Source: Acanthacorydalis orientalis (Eukaryota; Arthropoda; Insecta; Megaloptera; Corydalidae). From it: a stretch of 64,000 nt of DNA. Below the pieces are notes generated by a model. The model was not told the origin of the DNA and ran no database searches. It worked only from the letters and a program-made list of their open reading frames with translations. The DNA lies in assembly GCA_034766995.1 (NCBI GenBank), contig CM068323.1, positions 3,314,467 through 3,378,466 of the forward strand, read 5' to 3'. This document shows, in pieces, positions 1 through 11,279 of this stretch. How positions within the stretch are numbered: position 1 is the stretch's first letter; every line of letters starts with the position of its first letter. The translations under genes and the position numbers were made by a program.

Positions 1-146
1 AAGAGATGACTGATTCTAGATTTTTGCGAATGAAACTTTTTAGGTCTCAGTAATGATTTTCCATTCCACTGCATTCTCTGGCGTTTCGTCTCAGAATCGT
101 ACTGAAACACCCATGGCTCATCACCAGTGAAAATGTAGCGAAGAAA
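1..146 (-). pseudogene. mariner transposase fragment with first catalytic Asp
   Basis: Read on the minus strand this gives FLRYIFTGDEPWVF followed by QYDSETKRQRMQW. That is the mariner stretch around the first catalytic aspartate (TGDE.W) and the downstream ETK.Q...W motif. It runs off the window start, so its 3' part is unseen. Nothing mariner-like is recognisable upstream of FLRYI and an in-frame stop sits just before it, so it is a fragment. The family is well supported; the subfamily is not. Confidence 0.72.
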
Positions 147-149
147 CTA

Positions 150-1070
150 TTTTCAATGCATCGGTTATATATTTTTTTAAAATATTTTCTACGGCCTGAA
201 GTCGTTTCCTTTTGAAAACAGTTTTCACTTTAGGAAAGATGTTTGGTCGCTTCTTAGTCGACTTTTTTTGGTCGTTTCTTTGAAAAATTTTTAATTTTAT
301 TGGTACGTAATTCACAAATTGTATTTCATTACTGTTTGTTAGCATCTATTTTTTAAATCTTGAATGTTGTTTCAAATTCAGGCGACTTTTCAAATATTCC
401 TCAACATATAAATAAGTTTTCTCCACTATTATGTTTAGTAAGTCATAATCTAATAATTTTTCCATACAGAACACACATTTGGTTTTTGGTGACTGAGGAG
501 TAGTGAAATTCAGGCCAGGATGAGCAGTCAATTTAAATGGCGCTCGCTCTCCACCTCCAATATTCAATTGTACATTTGAATTTTTATTTTCTTTATCGGA
601 TTCATTACCTTCTTCATCCTCATCACTACTTTTATCAGAAGACGTTGAAATTACTGATATTTTTTTCTGTGTCCTTGTATGTAAAACCGTATTTTCATTA
701 TCTTCTTCAACCTCATCACTACTTTCATCAGAAAACGTTACAAGTGTTATCACTCTTTTCCGTTTTCTTGGAAGTAAATATATATTTTCAACACTATCAG
801 TAAAACTCATCTGGAGGGATAAATAAAAACATAATTCACTTCATAAGTTTATTCTATTGCACTCTATAATACCTTCTCTAGACAGCAGACATAAAACGAA
901 ACAAAGAGAAAACTGCTTAGAAATATTCTAAAATGTGCTAAAATTACAAATATTATTACTTAAATTTTACAATAAATATCAAAATCGATTTTTTTTCTCC
1001 ATGACGAGTATACTCGTCATTAAACAAAAAAATGCCTTCGTTTCATGACAAGCATGCTCGACATAAACGC
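150..1070 (-). mobile_element. piggyBac-like element, 5' part
   Basis: The outer boundary is TTAA at 1071-1074, the usual piggyBac target site. Inside it on the minus strand come a terminal GCGTTTATGTCGAG stretch and two palindromes (around 1048-1060, and the ATGACGAGTATACTCGTCAT block at 1001-1020). A 5' leader and a piggyBac-type N-terminal reading frame (346-810) follow. The catalytic part is missing: the element runs into a mariner fragment near 146. Boundary and family are inferred from TTAA, the palindromes and the protein. Confidence 0.6.
346..810 (-). pseudogene. piggyBac transposase N-terminal fragment
   Basis: 154-residue frame. Residues 1-85 hold a basic KRKRV patch followed by acidic Ser/Asp/Glu-rich segments (SDESSDEVEED, SDKSSDEDEEGNESD), typical of piggyBac N-termini. 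Residues about 100-145 (TTPQSPK..., LLDYDLLNIIVEKTYLYVEEY) resemble the start of the piggyBac transposase domain, where a Phe/Leu-rich segment precedes an I-V-x-E-T-x-x-Y motif. The frame stops after KQHSRFKK, long before the catalytic Asp motifs. Family confidence is moderate because only the weakly conserved N-terminus survives. Confidence 0.6.
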
Positions 1071-1074
1071 TTAA

Positions 1075-1675
1075 GATTTTAATTAGATTAAGAATTATGA
1101 CCTTCACAATTTGATCATTTTCATATTGTGTCACCATTAAAAGGTGAATACTCGAAAACCTTATCGTACGATAAAAACTAAAATATCTGAGGATAAAGCT
1201 TTTAAAACTCTATAAGAAGAGCCCACATTATTTTTTTAATTTTTTTTAATTTTCACAAATTAAACTATCAAATTTATCAGCGTCTCCAAAATTCAAAATG
1301 CCGAGAAAAACTGTTGCGGGATGTGTAAGAAACCACATAAAATGTAAAGCTCTGAAAGAGCGAAGGCCAGAGAGTTCGAAAAAAATTGCTTTCACCCCTT
1401 CTGAAAAGATGAAATTGTATTTTTTTAAACAACTTAAAATATTTTCACTTCTCTAATAAACGTAATTCTATGTAAACTCCTACAGTTGTGTACATACAAA
1501 ACAACCCTTATTTTTTTCAATTGTTGAATACTTTTATTTTACACACACTGAAATGACGTGTACTCGCACAAGATACATGTCGGTTGCACTCTGATGAAAT
1601 TTGCTTTTAGACTAATTGTTGTATACTTCCACTTGATACATACCGAACCGGCGGTCATTCACAAAAAAAAACATA
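1075..1675. other. AT-rich interval with no recognised gene
   Basis: No recognisable coding segment. A short stretch near 1296-1345 reads NCCGMCKKPHKM before a stop and could be a scrap of a Cys-rich transposase tail, but this is too short to call. The sequence around 1556-1590 (TGACGTGTACTCGCAC) loosely recalls the piggyBac palindrome at 1001-1020. Confidence 0.4.
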
Positions 1676-2966
1676 ACAGGTGGGCTGAAAAGTTCGTAGG
1701 CTGACACATAGATGGCGCTACTAGTATCAAATCCATATGATTTTTAGTTAGCCCTAACCTTCAAAAGACGCGTGTATAAATTTGACAGCTGTTGCACTAT
1801 TAGTATCTGAGTTATAGCAATTTTAGTGAAAGAACTTTTGTTACCTTGAAAATATGGATAAAAAGGAATTTCGTGTGTTAATAAAGCATTGCTTTTTGGC
1901 GAAAAAAAATACTGTTGAAACCAAGGCTTGGCTTAATAAACATTATTCGGACTCTGCACCAGGAAAATCAACCGTAGAGAAGTGGTTTGCTAAATTTAAA
2001 CGAGGCGAAATGAGCTCCGAGGACGATGCACGCAGTGGACGCCCCAAAGAGGCTGTTACCGACGAAAACATCAAAAAAGTCCACAAAATAATTTTTGATA
2101 ACCGTAAAGTGAAGTTGATTGAGATAGCTGAGACCCTAAAGATATCAAAGGAACGTGTTGGTCATATCGTGCATGAATATTTGGATATGCGAAAGCTCTG
2201 TTCAAAGTGGGTGCCGCGCGAGCTCACAATCGACCAAAAACAACAACGAATCGATGATTCTAAGGAGTGTTCGGAGCTGTTCAATCCTAATAAATCCGAA
2301 TTTTTGCGTCGATATGTGACGATGGATGAAACATGGCTCCATCATTTCACACCGGAGTCCAATCGACAGTCAGCCGAGTGGACTGCACGTGATGAACCGA
2401 CTCCAAAGCGTGGAAAGACGCAAAAGTCGGCTGGCAAGGTTCTGGCATCAGTATTCTGGGATACTCATGGTATAATATTCATTGACACTCTTAAAAAGGG
2501 AAAACCCATAAACAGCGACTATTACGTAGCATTATTGGAGCGTTTAAAAGACGAAATCGCGTAAAAGCGGCCTCATTTGAAGAAGAAGAAAGTGCTGTTT
2601 CATCAAGACAATGCACCGTGTCACAAATCAATGAAATCGATGGCGAAATTGCAAGAATTGGGCTTCGAATTGCTTCCGCATCCACCGTACTCTCCAGATC
2701 TGGCCCCCAGCGACTTTTTTCTGTTCTCAGACCTCAAGAGGAGGCTAGCTGGACGGAAATTTTGCTCCGATGAAGAGGTAATCGCCGAAACTGAAGCCTA
2801 TTTTGAGGCTAAAGACAAATCGTATTATAAAAATGGTATCGAAAAATTGTATGACCGCTATAATCGTTGTATCGCCCTCGAAGGGAACTATATTGAATAA
2901 TAAAATCAAATTCTATCAAAAAAAAATTTTTTTCTATGCAAGCCTACGAACTTTCAGCCCACTTGT
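1676..2966 (+). mobile_element. complete mariner element, irritans-like, 1291 bp
   Basis: Starts ACAGGTGGGCTGAAAAGTTC and ends with the inverse, GAACTTTCAGCCCACTTGT. The ~27-bp terminal repeats differ by a few bases and one A. A TA target duplication lies at 1674-1675 and 2967-2968. The length is normal for a full mariner. Between the ends lies a near-intact transposase frame with untranslated flanks. It is inserted beside, and possibly into, an older mariner remnant at 2985-3800. This is the best preserved element in the window. Confidence 0.95.
1854..2900 (+). pseudogene. mariner transposase (Himar1-like), one nonsense codon
   Basis: Would catalyse cut-and-paste transposition in the nucleus by binding the TIRs at 1676 and 2966. 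The frame is 349 codons including both stops, the full mariner length. The N-terminal paired helix-turn-helix region spans residues ~1-115, with the linker motif WVPREL at 119-124. The catalytic triad is complete and of DD34D type: D158 (VTMDETW), D252 (HQDNAPCH) and D287 (YSPDLAPSD). The only visible lesion is TAA at 2562-2564 (codon 237, DEIA*KRPHL); the same frame continues to GNYIE and a stop. The residues resemble the Himar1/irritans group. Start chosen at the ATG before DKKEFRVLIK, the conserved family start. Confidence 0.93.
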
Positions 2967-2984
2967 TAAAATGCCTTAACTCAA

Positions 2985-3800
2985 AATTCTTAACAGCTGT
3001 CCTTACAATTTTGCCATCGTTGTTGATTTGTCTTCCAATGCATTATTGTGCTGGAAGAGCACTTTTTTCTTTGTCAAATGAGGAGATTTTATCCGATATC
3101 ATCATTCAGCTGGTCCACTAATGATGCATAGTAGGCTCGTGTTATTGTTTTTCCTTTTTCTAGATAGTCGATTAGCAATATTCCATGAGCATCCCATAAA
3201 ACAGTCGCCATAACCTTTTCAGTTGATGCAATGACTTTTGACCTCTTTGGTGCACGTTCAGGAGAAGTTCATTGTTTTGACTACTCTTTCTTTTCAGGTA
3301 TATGGTGATGGGTCAGTGTTTCATCAACGGTTTTGTATCGACGTAAATATTCATGACGATTACGTTTAAACATCATTAAACACTCATTAGAAATGTTCAT
3401 TCGAATGCGTTTTTGGTCGATTGTGAGCAACCATGGCACCCATCTCCTGGACATCTTTTTTACATGTAAATTTACATGTGAATTTTCATGTAAGACGTTC
3501 CGTACACGTTCATCTGAGATGCCTATTATCTCAACTATCTCATGCACTTTGATTCTACAATCATTTAAAACAATATCATGGATTTTTTTCAATTATCTCT
3601 TCAGTAACTGTCTCAATTGGACGACTTGGACCGTCCTTCATCACAAACGCTTCTACGACCACGTTTCAATTCATTGAACCAATATCTGACGGTGGCCATC
3701 GAAGGTATAGAGTCCTCGTAGGCAGCGTGTGACTTCTTTAATTTCTTCATACGTTTTCCCATCCAAAATCATAAATCTTATCATTAACCTATACTGATTT
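2985..3800 (-). pseudogene. degraded mariner transposase
   Basis: Minus-strand homology is spread over several frames. An N-terminal helix-turn-helix segment comes near 3600-3790 (TVRYWFNELKRG). Then comes 3281-3592 with KKIHDIVLND, the linker RRWVPWLLTIDQK and the first catalytic motif as YKTVDETLTHH. Next is IDYLEKGKTI.RAYYASL near 3130-3190 and finally KKKVLF..NNA near 3040-3070. The last Asp motif is lost. The remnant stops where the mariner at 1676-2966 begins, so the younger insertion may have truncated it. Confidence 0.75.
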
Positions 3801-4239
3801 TTCCATAGTTAAAAAACAGAAATAGTTATTTAATTTAAATGTCTATCGAAACTAAGCCAACTTATTGTGCTCAAACTTTGACAGCACTAATTTGAAAGAT
3901 AATACTGTTAAAAGATATTGATGTTTGTGGGGACTTCAACGCTGTAAAATTGATAAAATCTTAGATTTGAATCTAAACTAAACGGAGAAAAAGGTATGCT
4001 ACAGCGGCAGCGTCCCTATCGAGACGCTCAGTCCATTTTGCGAATGCATCTGTGTAATTCTGTTGATTGTATTTGGAATCTTTACATATTCATTTATAAA
4101 TTTTAAAGTGCTTTTGCTGTTGATCGAGTAATTTACAGCAACCAAATCGTCTGATAAGATAAAAGTTTGATATCAGTGGTGCCATCTATTGTCAAACACA
4201 GGTGTTTATCACTCAAATTCAAATACATATTATTGTTTA
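3801..4239. other. interval with no recognised gene
   Basis: AT-rich sequence between the degraded mariner and the dispersed repeat. I see no transposase motif, splice-bounded exon or RNA. Confidence 0.35.
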
Positions 4240-4320
4240 TAATTTAAATATATGGCCTTGTGAGGCCGGTTTGATACTTGAAATTATTGCGGTGCCTTTA
4301 CCGTTGCCGTTAGTTAGTCG
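4240..4320 (+). repeat. dispersed ~80-bp repeat, copy 1
   Basis: Segment containing ATGGCCTTGTG, TGATACTT and ATTATTGCGGTGCCTTTACC. It recurs inverted at 10427-10517 with roughly 80% or more identity by eye. It has no coding sense I recognise. It could be part of a SINE or MITE, or a conserved non-coding element. Confidence 0.6.
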
Positions 4321-4440
4321 CGGTTTCTTAATTGATAGTTGTGTGATGTGGTATTTGAAATTTATGATTGTATTTAAATGTCTGTTATGCCCGGGAAAAA
4401 TTTATCAAAAAACCGGGAGTAGAGATTATTCTACCCTCAT

Positions 4441-4470
4441 GTATATATATATATATATACATACATATAA

Positions 4471-4537
<67 letters not shown>
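4441..4537. repeat. (TA)n microsatellite
   Basis: Near-uninterrupted TA dinucleotides with a few CATA and AAAG interruptions at the left side. It is the insertion site of mariner copy A, whose TIR begins immediately after it. Confidence 0.97.
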
Positions 4538-4538
<1 letters not shown>

Positions 4539-5465
4539 GAGGTCAGACAATTAAGTAATGCGACAAAATTCAAAAATCGAGTATATTTAAAAATTAAGGT
4601 ACATCTCTGCGATCCCCTTCAAAGTAGTCCCCTCCCGCATCTATACACTTATTCCAGCGAGTTCTCCAGTTTTCGTAACAATTCTGGAACACTTCTTGTG
4701 GGACCTCTCCGAGTACCCTCGTCACAGATTCTTGGATATCTTCAACGGAGTCAAAATGTCGACCTTTGACGAATTTTTTCATATGGGGGAATAGGAAAAA
4801 GTCGGAGGGTGACATGTCCGGTGAATAGGGCGGTTGTGGTAACGTTGCGATGCCTTTAGACGCCAAAAACTGAGAGACACTGAACGCACTGTGACACGGA
4901 GCATTGTCGTGATGCAGAACCCAAGTCTTCGCGATCTCTGGACGCACTCTGAGCACCCTTTTTCGTAATTTTTCGAGCACAGTGCGGTAGAATACTTGAT
5001 TTACGGTTTGTCCAGGTGGTACGAACTCTTTGTGAACCACCCTTTTGCTGTCGAAGAAGCAAATCAACATGGTTTTCACTTTGGACTTGCTCATTCTCGC
5101 CTTCTTTGGCCTTGGTGCTCCAGGGGACAGCCACTGTTGGCTTTGTCGTTTAGTTTCGGGGTCATATTGAAAGAACCAACTTTCATCACCAGTAATAACT
5201 CGATCGAGAAGAGTAGGATCACTTTCAACCTGCCCAATCTTGAGCGATGTTCATTTAAATTTCTCTGTTCCATTTTCGTGACATGCACTACTCGCGCGTT
5301 GTTACAAAACACTAAACAGCTGGCGAAGAAATGATCGTACGAGGGTGGTCAAGGTCTCAATCGAGAGAGTAGGGATCTGCTATTACGGTGGCGGAGTTAC
5401 AGGTTCGCAGTGTTACCACAGGCCGAGAAAAAAAATCGGTCGCATTACTTAATTGTCTGACCTCG
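4538..5465 (-). mobile_element. deleted mariner copy A, 928 bp
   Basis: TIRs are CGAGGTCAGACAATTAAGTA at the left and its inverse at the right; TA duplications are at 4536-4537 and 5466-5467. Same family as 15599-16513 and 19540-20456 (near-identical ends, 3' coding part and subterminal sequence). The element is about 370 bp short of a full mariner. The internal deletion removed most of the DNA-binding domain. Confidence 0.93.
4594..5273 (-). pseudogene. mariner transposase, copy A, internal deletion
   Basis: Starts MEQRNL, then jumps after about 7 residues to a region just before the first catalytic Asp. The junction is out of frame. In the other frame one reads IGQVESDPTLLDRVITGDES and SWFFQYDPETKRQSQQWL, so D1 is present. 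The main frame resumes at MSKSKVKTMLICFFDS and continues with D2 (HHDNAPCH) and D3 (YSPDMSPSDFF, 34 residues apart) to GGDYFEGD. It lacks both helix-turn-helix motifs, so it could not bind ends alone. Unlike copies B and C it keeps D1. Confidence 0.88.
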
Positions 5466-5468
5466 TAT

Positions 5469-5915
5469 AAACTTTTATTCGTTTTCTGAGGGCTGACACG
5501 CAGTTTAAGACTTGAGTCTTCACATTTCGATGATTGGGTCAGGATTACTTTTGACTAATGGATATTTTTTTAAATTTATGTTCATCAAAGATGCGTCTAC
5601 AAAATACTATAAACTTTTATTCGTTTTTTGTGGGCTGACGCGCAGTTTAAGACTCGAGTCTTCACATTTCGATGATTGGGTCAGGATAACTTTTGAACTA
5701 ATGGGTATTTTTTAAATATTTTTTTTAATTTATGTTCAACAAAGATGTGTCTATAAAGACTATAAATTTTGTTCAATTTTTGGCGGCTGACGAACAGTTT
5801 AAGATTCGAGTGTCCACATTTCGATTGGATCAAGATAACTTTTGAACAACTGGATATTTTTTAAATATTTTTTTCAAGTCGTGTTCAGCAAAGATGTGTC
5901 TACAATGATCATATA
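5469..5915 (+). repeat. three tandem ~150-bp units
   Basis: Units begin near 5469, 5611 and 5764. Each holds an A-rich start, GGGCTGAC(G/A)CGCAGTTTAAGA (diverged in unit 3), CACATTTCGAT, GGATATTTTTTAAAT and TTCA(A/T)CAAAGATG(C/T)GTCTA. Units 1 and 2 are closest and unit 3 is more diverged. Non-coding. The array directly abuts mariner A. Confidence 0.9.
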
Positions 5916-7135
5916 CATTTTTCAATTTTTTTAAAAAAATGGAAAAAAATTTCTTTCTACAATTTTGATAAAATTTAAAATTTGTTTCTGTTTAAATGTA
6001 AAGAATTTAATTTCGCATATTTAGAAAAAATACAGTAAAATTCATTCAGAAGTTCTTGAAAAATACCAAGCCTAATGTTTTTACTCAACAGATGGAGTTG
6101 GTTGTCACTTTAAAATTTGATCGGCTGCTCTGTAACATTAATGATTTTTCTCACTTTGAAATGTGTGTGCAATAACTAGTACAACTTGGTACAGAATAAT
6201 CAATTGTGTGTTTGTAAAAAAGAGGCATGCGCAGAATTTATTTGCGACGTCCAATCTCAACTAATATAACTGACCGAGGTCACAAAGTATATTTAGGGCT
6301 TACATACTGATCAGCTGTTAGTTGTAGAAATCCCAGCAATAAATTTTTAAAGTTTCCCTAACTTTTAACAAGTTAAAGAAATATTTTTATAAATACAATA
6401 ATGGAAGTATTGTATTTAATTCTATTTCTTTCAATCACTTATCGTGAAATTCATTGAAAAAAAGTGAGATATGCTTATTGACTGCAGTACAGTTATTGAT
6501 TAAGAAGCGCCGTATGTTTTTTAGACATTTTTTTTATATTACTTTAAATATTGTATTGTAAAGGAGACATCAAATTTTCTGCAATCTACTAGAGTAAAAT
6601 CTTGTGATTTACAGGATATCAATGATTAAATATAGGTTCGAAATTGATATTAAAATTAAATACAGCTCATTCTATCCGTTTAAAAAACCTCTCATTGTGT
6701 TTCAGTACAACTGAACTGTAACGCTTTTACTCACTTTGATGACGTGCTTACTGTTCATATTCCAGTAGCTTCAAAAGATAAATATGTGTCAATTACTGAT
6801 ATCGGAATATTCCCTTTATATGTTCATAGTCGATATTAGTAAGTTGGGAGAAGCGTCAAAGCAGTCTCGAAACGATTGAATGATACACAATAGTTCTCAA
6901 GCACGAGCCGCGATGACAATGAAAAAAAAGTATAAAAAAAATCACGTTGAAAGCTTTTATTTACTCTGATCGGTCAACTGAAAAACTCGGCAGTGCGTGA
7001 AATTTCGCACATCAGAGAGTGACCGTTTCAATGTATTTCGTGTAGTTAGTTTAAAATGAAGTGAATATCCTTTTGTTGCATTTTCGAATCAAAGTAATAA
7101 GATATTACTTAAAGCACGCTCATCCATAAACACAC

Positions 7136-7138
<3 letters not shown>
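5916..7138. other. unique AT-rich interval, no gene seen
   Basis: No transposase motif, long frame or RNA recognised over 1.2 kb. It may be ordinary intergenic or intronic DNA, or very old repeat. Confidence 0.4.

Positions 7139-7218
<80 letters not shown>
7139..7218. repeat. (TA)n microsatellite
   Basis: About 39 TA units ending directly at the mariner terminus CGAGGGGGTTTC. Confidence 0.97.
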
Positions 7219-7219
<1 letters not shown>

Positions 7220-7545
7220 GAGGGGGTTTCAAAAAGATTATAGAAGTGACATATAGATGGCGTTGAGGAGACTTAAAAGTATTTTTCTCATGAAGTGGGA
7301 TCCTTGATTGGCGGTTTGTAAAAATTTGAGGAAAAAAAGACTGTTACTTTAGCTTTGACAACAATCTAAATAAAACATGTTTGGCTATTTTTATGAAATG
7401 GATGAATTGAAACATCGTGCGGTTATTGAATTTTTATTTTTGGATGGTATGAATGCCGTCCAAATTTTTGAAAAGATGCATATTGTGTACGGTAACTCCT
7501 CCCCAGGGTATTCCACAGTTGTAAAATGACCGGTGCGAAGTTGGC
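7219..7545 (+). pseudogene. mariner 5' end with N-terminal transposase piece
   Basis: A terminal repeat beginning CGAGGGGGTTTCAAAAAG follows a TA. The ATG at 7398 opens 43 residues (MDELKHRAVIEFLFLDG..., NSSPGYSTVVK, then stop). This is the first helix-turn-helix region of a mariner transposase, ending at the S.P..STV motif. The rest is lost where a tandem repeat begins. The 5' untranslated part includes the mariner-like ATAGATGGCG. Confidence 0.75.
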
Positions 7546-7549
7546 ACCC

Positions 7550-8130
7550 TTTTTTTCGAAAAAGTAGTTTTCTTGGGCGTTCTGAGTTAATTTAGTATAG
7601 TTCTAGGGTTCCTGATAGGAATTTAAAACAGTTCTGGGGTCTAACGCGAGTGCTAACTACATGCGGCACTCTTCTTTTCACCAAAAATAGTTCTGAGCGG
7701 TTTTTTCAATAGGAAAATGAGAGTTCTCGAGTTCTCTAGTGAATTAAAAAAAATAGGTTAAATTTTTTTCTTATATCGGAAACTTATTTTTCGAAAAAAT
7801 ATTTTTTTATGTTCCGAGTAAATTTAGAATAAATCTAAGGTACCTTCTAGGAACTCAAAATAGTTCTAGGGTTTAACACGAAATAAATCAAAAAAAAAAT
7901 TTTTTCGCGAATTTCCACCATGATCACGCAAAAAATCCGGAGTTCCGGGGAGTTCCAATGTGAGTTTCGAGTAGATCTCGAATAGTTCTTAAGGGTACTG
8001 ATGTTTCTTTAGTTGATTTCGAAAAAGCAGGGGCGCTGAGAGATGATAAACCGGGCGAAATGCTAATTTCTTGATTTGTGAAATTTCTTGAATTGTGCGC
8101 AAACGCGCACAATTTTCGCGTGAAAAATCC
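7550..8130 (+). repeat. diverged tandem repeat, about three units
   Basis: A recurring order of motifs is seen: TCGAAAAA, GAGT(T/A)AATTTAG, TAGTTCTAGGGTT, and CTAGGAA or GATAGGAA then AAAAT/CAGTTC. It appears near 7550, again near 7790 (about 240 bp later) and once more, weaker, near 7950-8060. Non-coding and old. Confidence 0.6.
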
Positions 8131-8149
8131 TACGTCTCGAGGATTTCCA

Positions 8150-8276
8150 ATCCAATACAGATAGAAAAATGCACTTCAAAATGATATTAACATAAACATG
8201 ATAAAATGACAATTTAATTGAAAAAAATAAAGGTTAGAACTCAAAAAAGAAAAACCGCAATTATCTTCCTAGCAAC

Positions 8277-8277
<1 letters not shown>
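8150..8277 (-). mobile_element. mariner 5'-end fragment, mellifera-type TIR
   Basis: On the minus strand it begins GTTGCTAGGAAGATAATTGC and runs into TGATAAAATGACAATTTAATTG-type leader. It aligns with the right end of the element at 35715-36271, including the AAATTGTCATTTTATCATG block. Only the end and leader survive. Confidence 0.65.
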
Positions 8278-8346
<69 letters not shown>

Positions 8347-8426
8347 TATATATATACATATTTATATATATATATATAGGTATGTATGTACATATATGTA
8401 TGTATATATATATATATATACATACC
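8278..8426. repeat. (TA)n with CA/TG interruptions
   Basis: TA dinucleotides with an ACACACACA patch and TATGTATG interruptions. It lies between the mariner end and the first unit of the tandem array. Confidence 0.95.
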
Positions 8427-8588
8427 CTAAAAACTTTTCTTATAAATCTAATTTAAGCTTGTTTTTAATGAACATCTATGGAAAAAAACTCATCATATTC
8501 GGGCTAATACGATATGTGTTTAGAAAATTATTTTCATACTGAGAATACATGAGTATTCGAATTTATTTCAAATACATTTGCATGTCGC

Positions 8589-8628
<40 letters not shown>

Positions 8629-9088
8629 CATATATACATATATACAATAATATATATATATATATACATTTGCATGTATATATATATATATATACACACA
8701 CACCAAAAACTTTTCTTATAAATCTAATTTAAGCTTGTTTTTAATGAACATCTGTGGAAAAAAACTCATCATATTCGGACTAATACGATATGTGTTTAGA
8801 AAAGTATTTTCATACGGAGAATACATGAATATCCGAATTTATTTCAAATACATTTGCATGTCGCATGTATATATATATACATACATATATACATATGCAT
8901 GTGTATATATATATATATATACATACCCCAAAAACTTTTCTTATAAATCTAATTCAAGCTTGTTTTTAATGAACATCTGTAGAAAAAACTCATCATATTC
9001 GGGCTAATACGATATGTGTTTAGAAAATTATTTTCATACTGTGAATACATGAGTATCCGAATTTATTTCAAATACATTTGCATGTCAC
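8427..9088 (+). repeat. three ~160-bp units separated by (TA)n
   Basis: Units at about 8427-8591, 8704-8870 and 8928-9088 share AAAAACTTTTCTTATAAATC, CTTGTTTTTAATGAACATCT, GATATGTGTTTAGAAAA and CATTTGCATGTC with only scattered differences. They are separated by (TA)n spacers of different lengths (about 110 and 57 bp). The third lacks a TA array after it. A short frame across unit 2 is not credible as a gene. Confidence 0.93.
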
Positions 9089-9235
9089 AAAAAAAAACAA
9101 TGTTTATTTTCGATTTAAGGCGAATCATGCATTATAAGTTTATCCAATATATACATAATTTGTAAAGTGCTGTTATTTCTTAGCAAGTAACTTGAAATAT
9201 TCACTTTTCATGAACGAAAAATAATCAGTTATGAA

Positions 9236-9237
<2 letters not shown>

Positions 9238-9282
<45 letters not shown>
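9238..9282. repeat. (TA)n microsatellite
   Basis: Short TA array within otherwise unique AT-rich sequence. Confidence 0.95.
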
Positions 9283-9285
<3 letters not shown>

Positions 9286-10426
9286 AATAATTATCCGAGT
9301 ATTTAAAGAAGACACTGATTATATAATACACTTATTTATTATGTATTTAAAATTAGAATCTCAATGTTATATAAAACCGTTCATATTGTTGAATATTTTA
9401 TAAGAAAAAAAAATCACTCACCATCAGATTTCTGTGCTATTCCACGTTTGTCTCCCTTACCCATCTCTCTGCTCGTTCTCTGCTTAAATATCCAAGATAT
9501 ACTGCTCTGTGCATAGATGACAACACTCAACACTTGTTTCCCTCAATTATGGAAGGTACACTGTTTGTTAAAAGTAACGAATCTGCAAATAGACAGAATA
9601 TGTTTAGAAATACATTTGTGAAAACTGTATCTTCTTACAAATCTATTATTCAGTTACAATATTGGAAATAGCTTGATGAACGTGTGGGAAACTTTCAATT
9701 GATGTCTTATTTTCATTTCAAAATATATCAAAACACTGTGACGTTTTAAGGTTTAGGCTATTTTTTGTAGGGTGTAATAGATCTGAGCGATTTTTTGTTT
9801 ACACTTCTGTCTATTAATAAAAATCAAAACGTGATCGTAGTCATGTGTAACTGATTATTCGTGTTCTGATTGGTTGATAGAGATCGTGTGCTCTCTGTTA
9901 TGATTAGTGGACATCAGTCACATGTATGTAACTCACTCACCATGCACAACAAAAGAAGCGTATACGATTTCAATGTGAAACTGATGACATTTATTCAAAT
10001 ATTTTGTTATGTTAATTTTTATAAACTTTTCTAATAAATATTTTACAGCTTGGATTTTAAGTAGATTATTTTGGGTATATAATTTGTTGATTTCTGTTAA
10101 TTGTTACTAGGGAGCGTGTCGAAAGTCCATATTTATATTTATTTATCTATTTATTTATTTGTGAAATCTCATTATTAACATCGAAATTCCAGTTTACTAT
10201 ACGAGCAATTCAAAGGGATGAAACAACCTTACCTTTATTCAAAACGGTCAGGTCTAATAGACCGGTTTCTTCTATTCAGTGTCAAAGGATCCGAAAATAT
10301 TATAATTCATTATGTGATAATCTAATAGTTTCGAACCTTTAGTATTGTAACAAAATAAATTTAAACTGTGTAATACCTGGAATTGTAATTGTCATGCCTC
10401 CCGAAAGATATATAAAACGGTCACGC
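9283..10426. other. unique interval, no gene seen
   Basis: No coding motif recognised. It contains a short TTTA-rich patch near 10131-10160 and some moderately GC-richer stretches near 9860-9960. It is a candidate non-repeat host sequence, but nothing identifies a gene. Confidence 0.4.
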
Positions 10427-10517
10427 TATGCGCTCAGCAAGTTAACTACCGACAACGGTAAAGGCACCGCAATAATATTTAAGTATCAGCCGGCGCCACA
10501 AGGCCATGTATTCAAAC
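10427..10517 (-). repeat. dispersed ~80-bp repeat, copy 2
   Basis: Inverse complement of 4240-4320: it shares GGTAAAGGCACCGCAATAAT, AAGTATCA and CACAAGGCCAT. The flanks are unrelated to those of copy 1, so this is a dispersed repeat rather than a local duplication. Confidence 0.6.
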
Positions 10518-11182
<665 letters not shown>

Positions 11183-11279
11183 CAACAGCAGCAGCAACAG
11201 ACTGTCAATCCACTGCTGAATAAAGGCTTCTTCCATGATTTTCCAGGATAAAAGAATTGTACACTAAGCTATACAAAAG

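Noticed and set aside
121..345. 74-codon minus-strand frame MLTNSNEIQFVNYV...
   Set aside because: Basic, low-complexity sequence between a piggyBac piece and a mariner piece; it fits neither family and has no independent support.
1296..1345. piggyBac Cys-rich tail (NCCGMCKKPHKM)
   Set aside because: Only one CxxC-like pair in a 12-residue stretch before a stop; too short to separate from chance.
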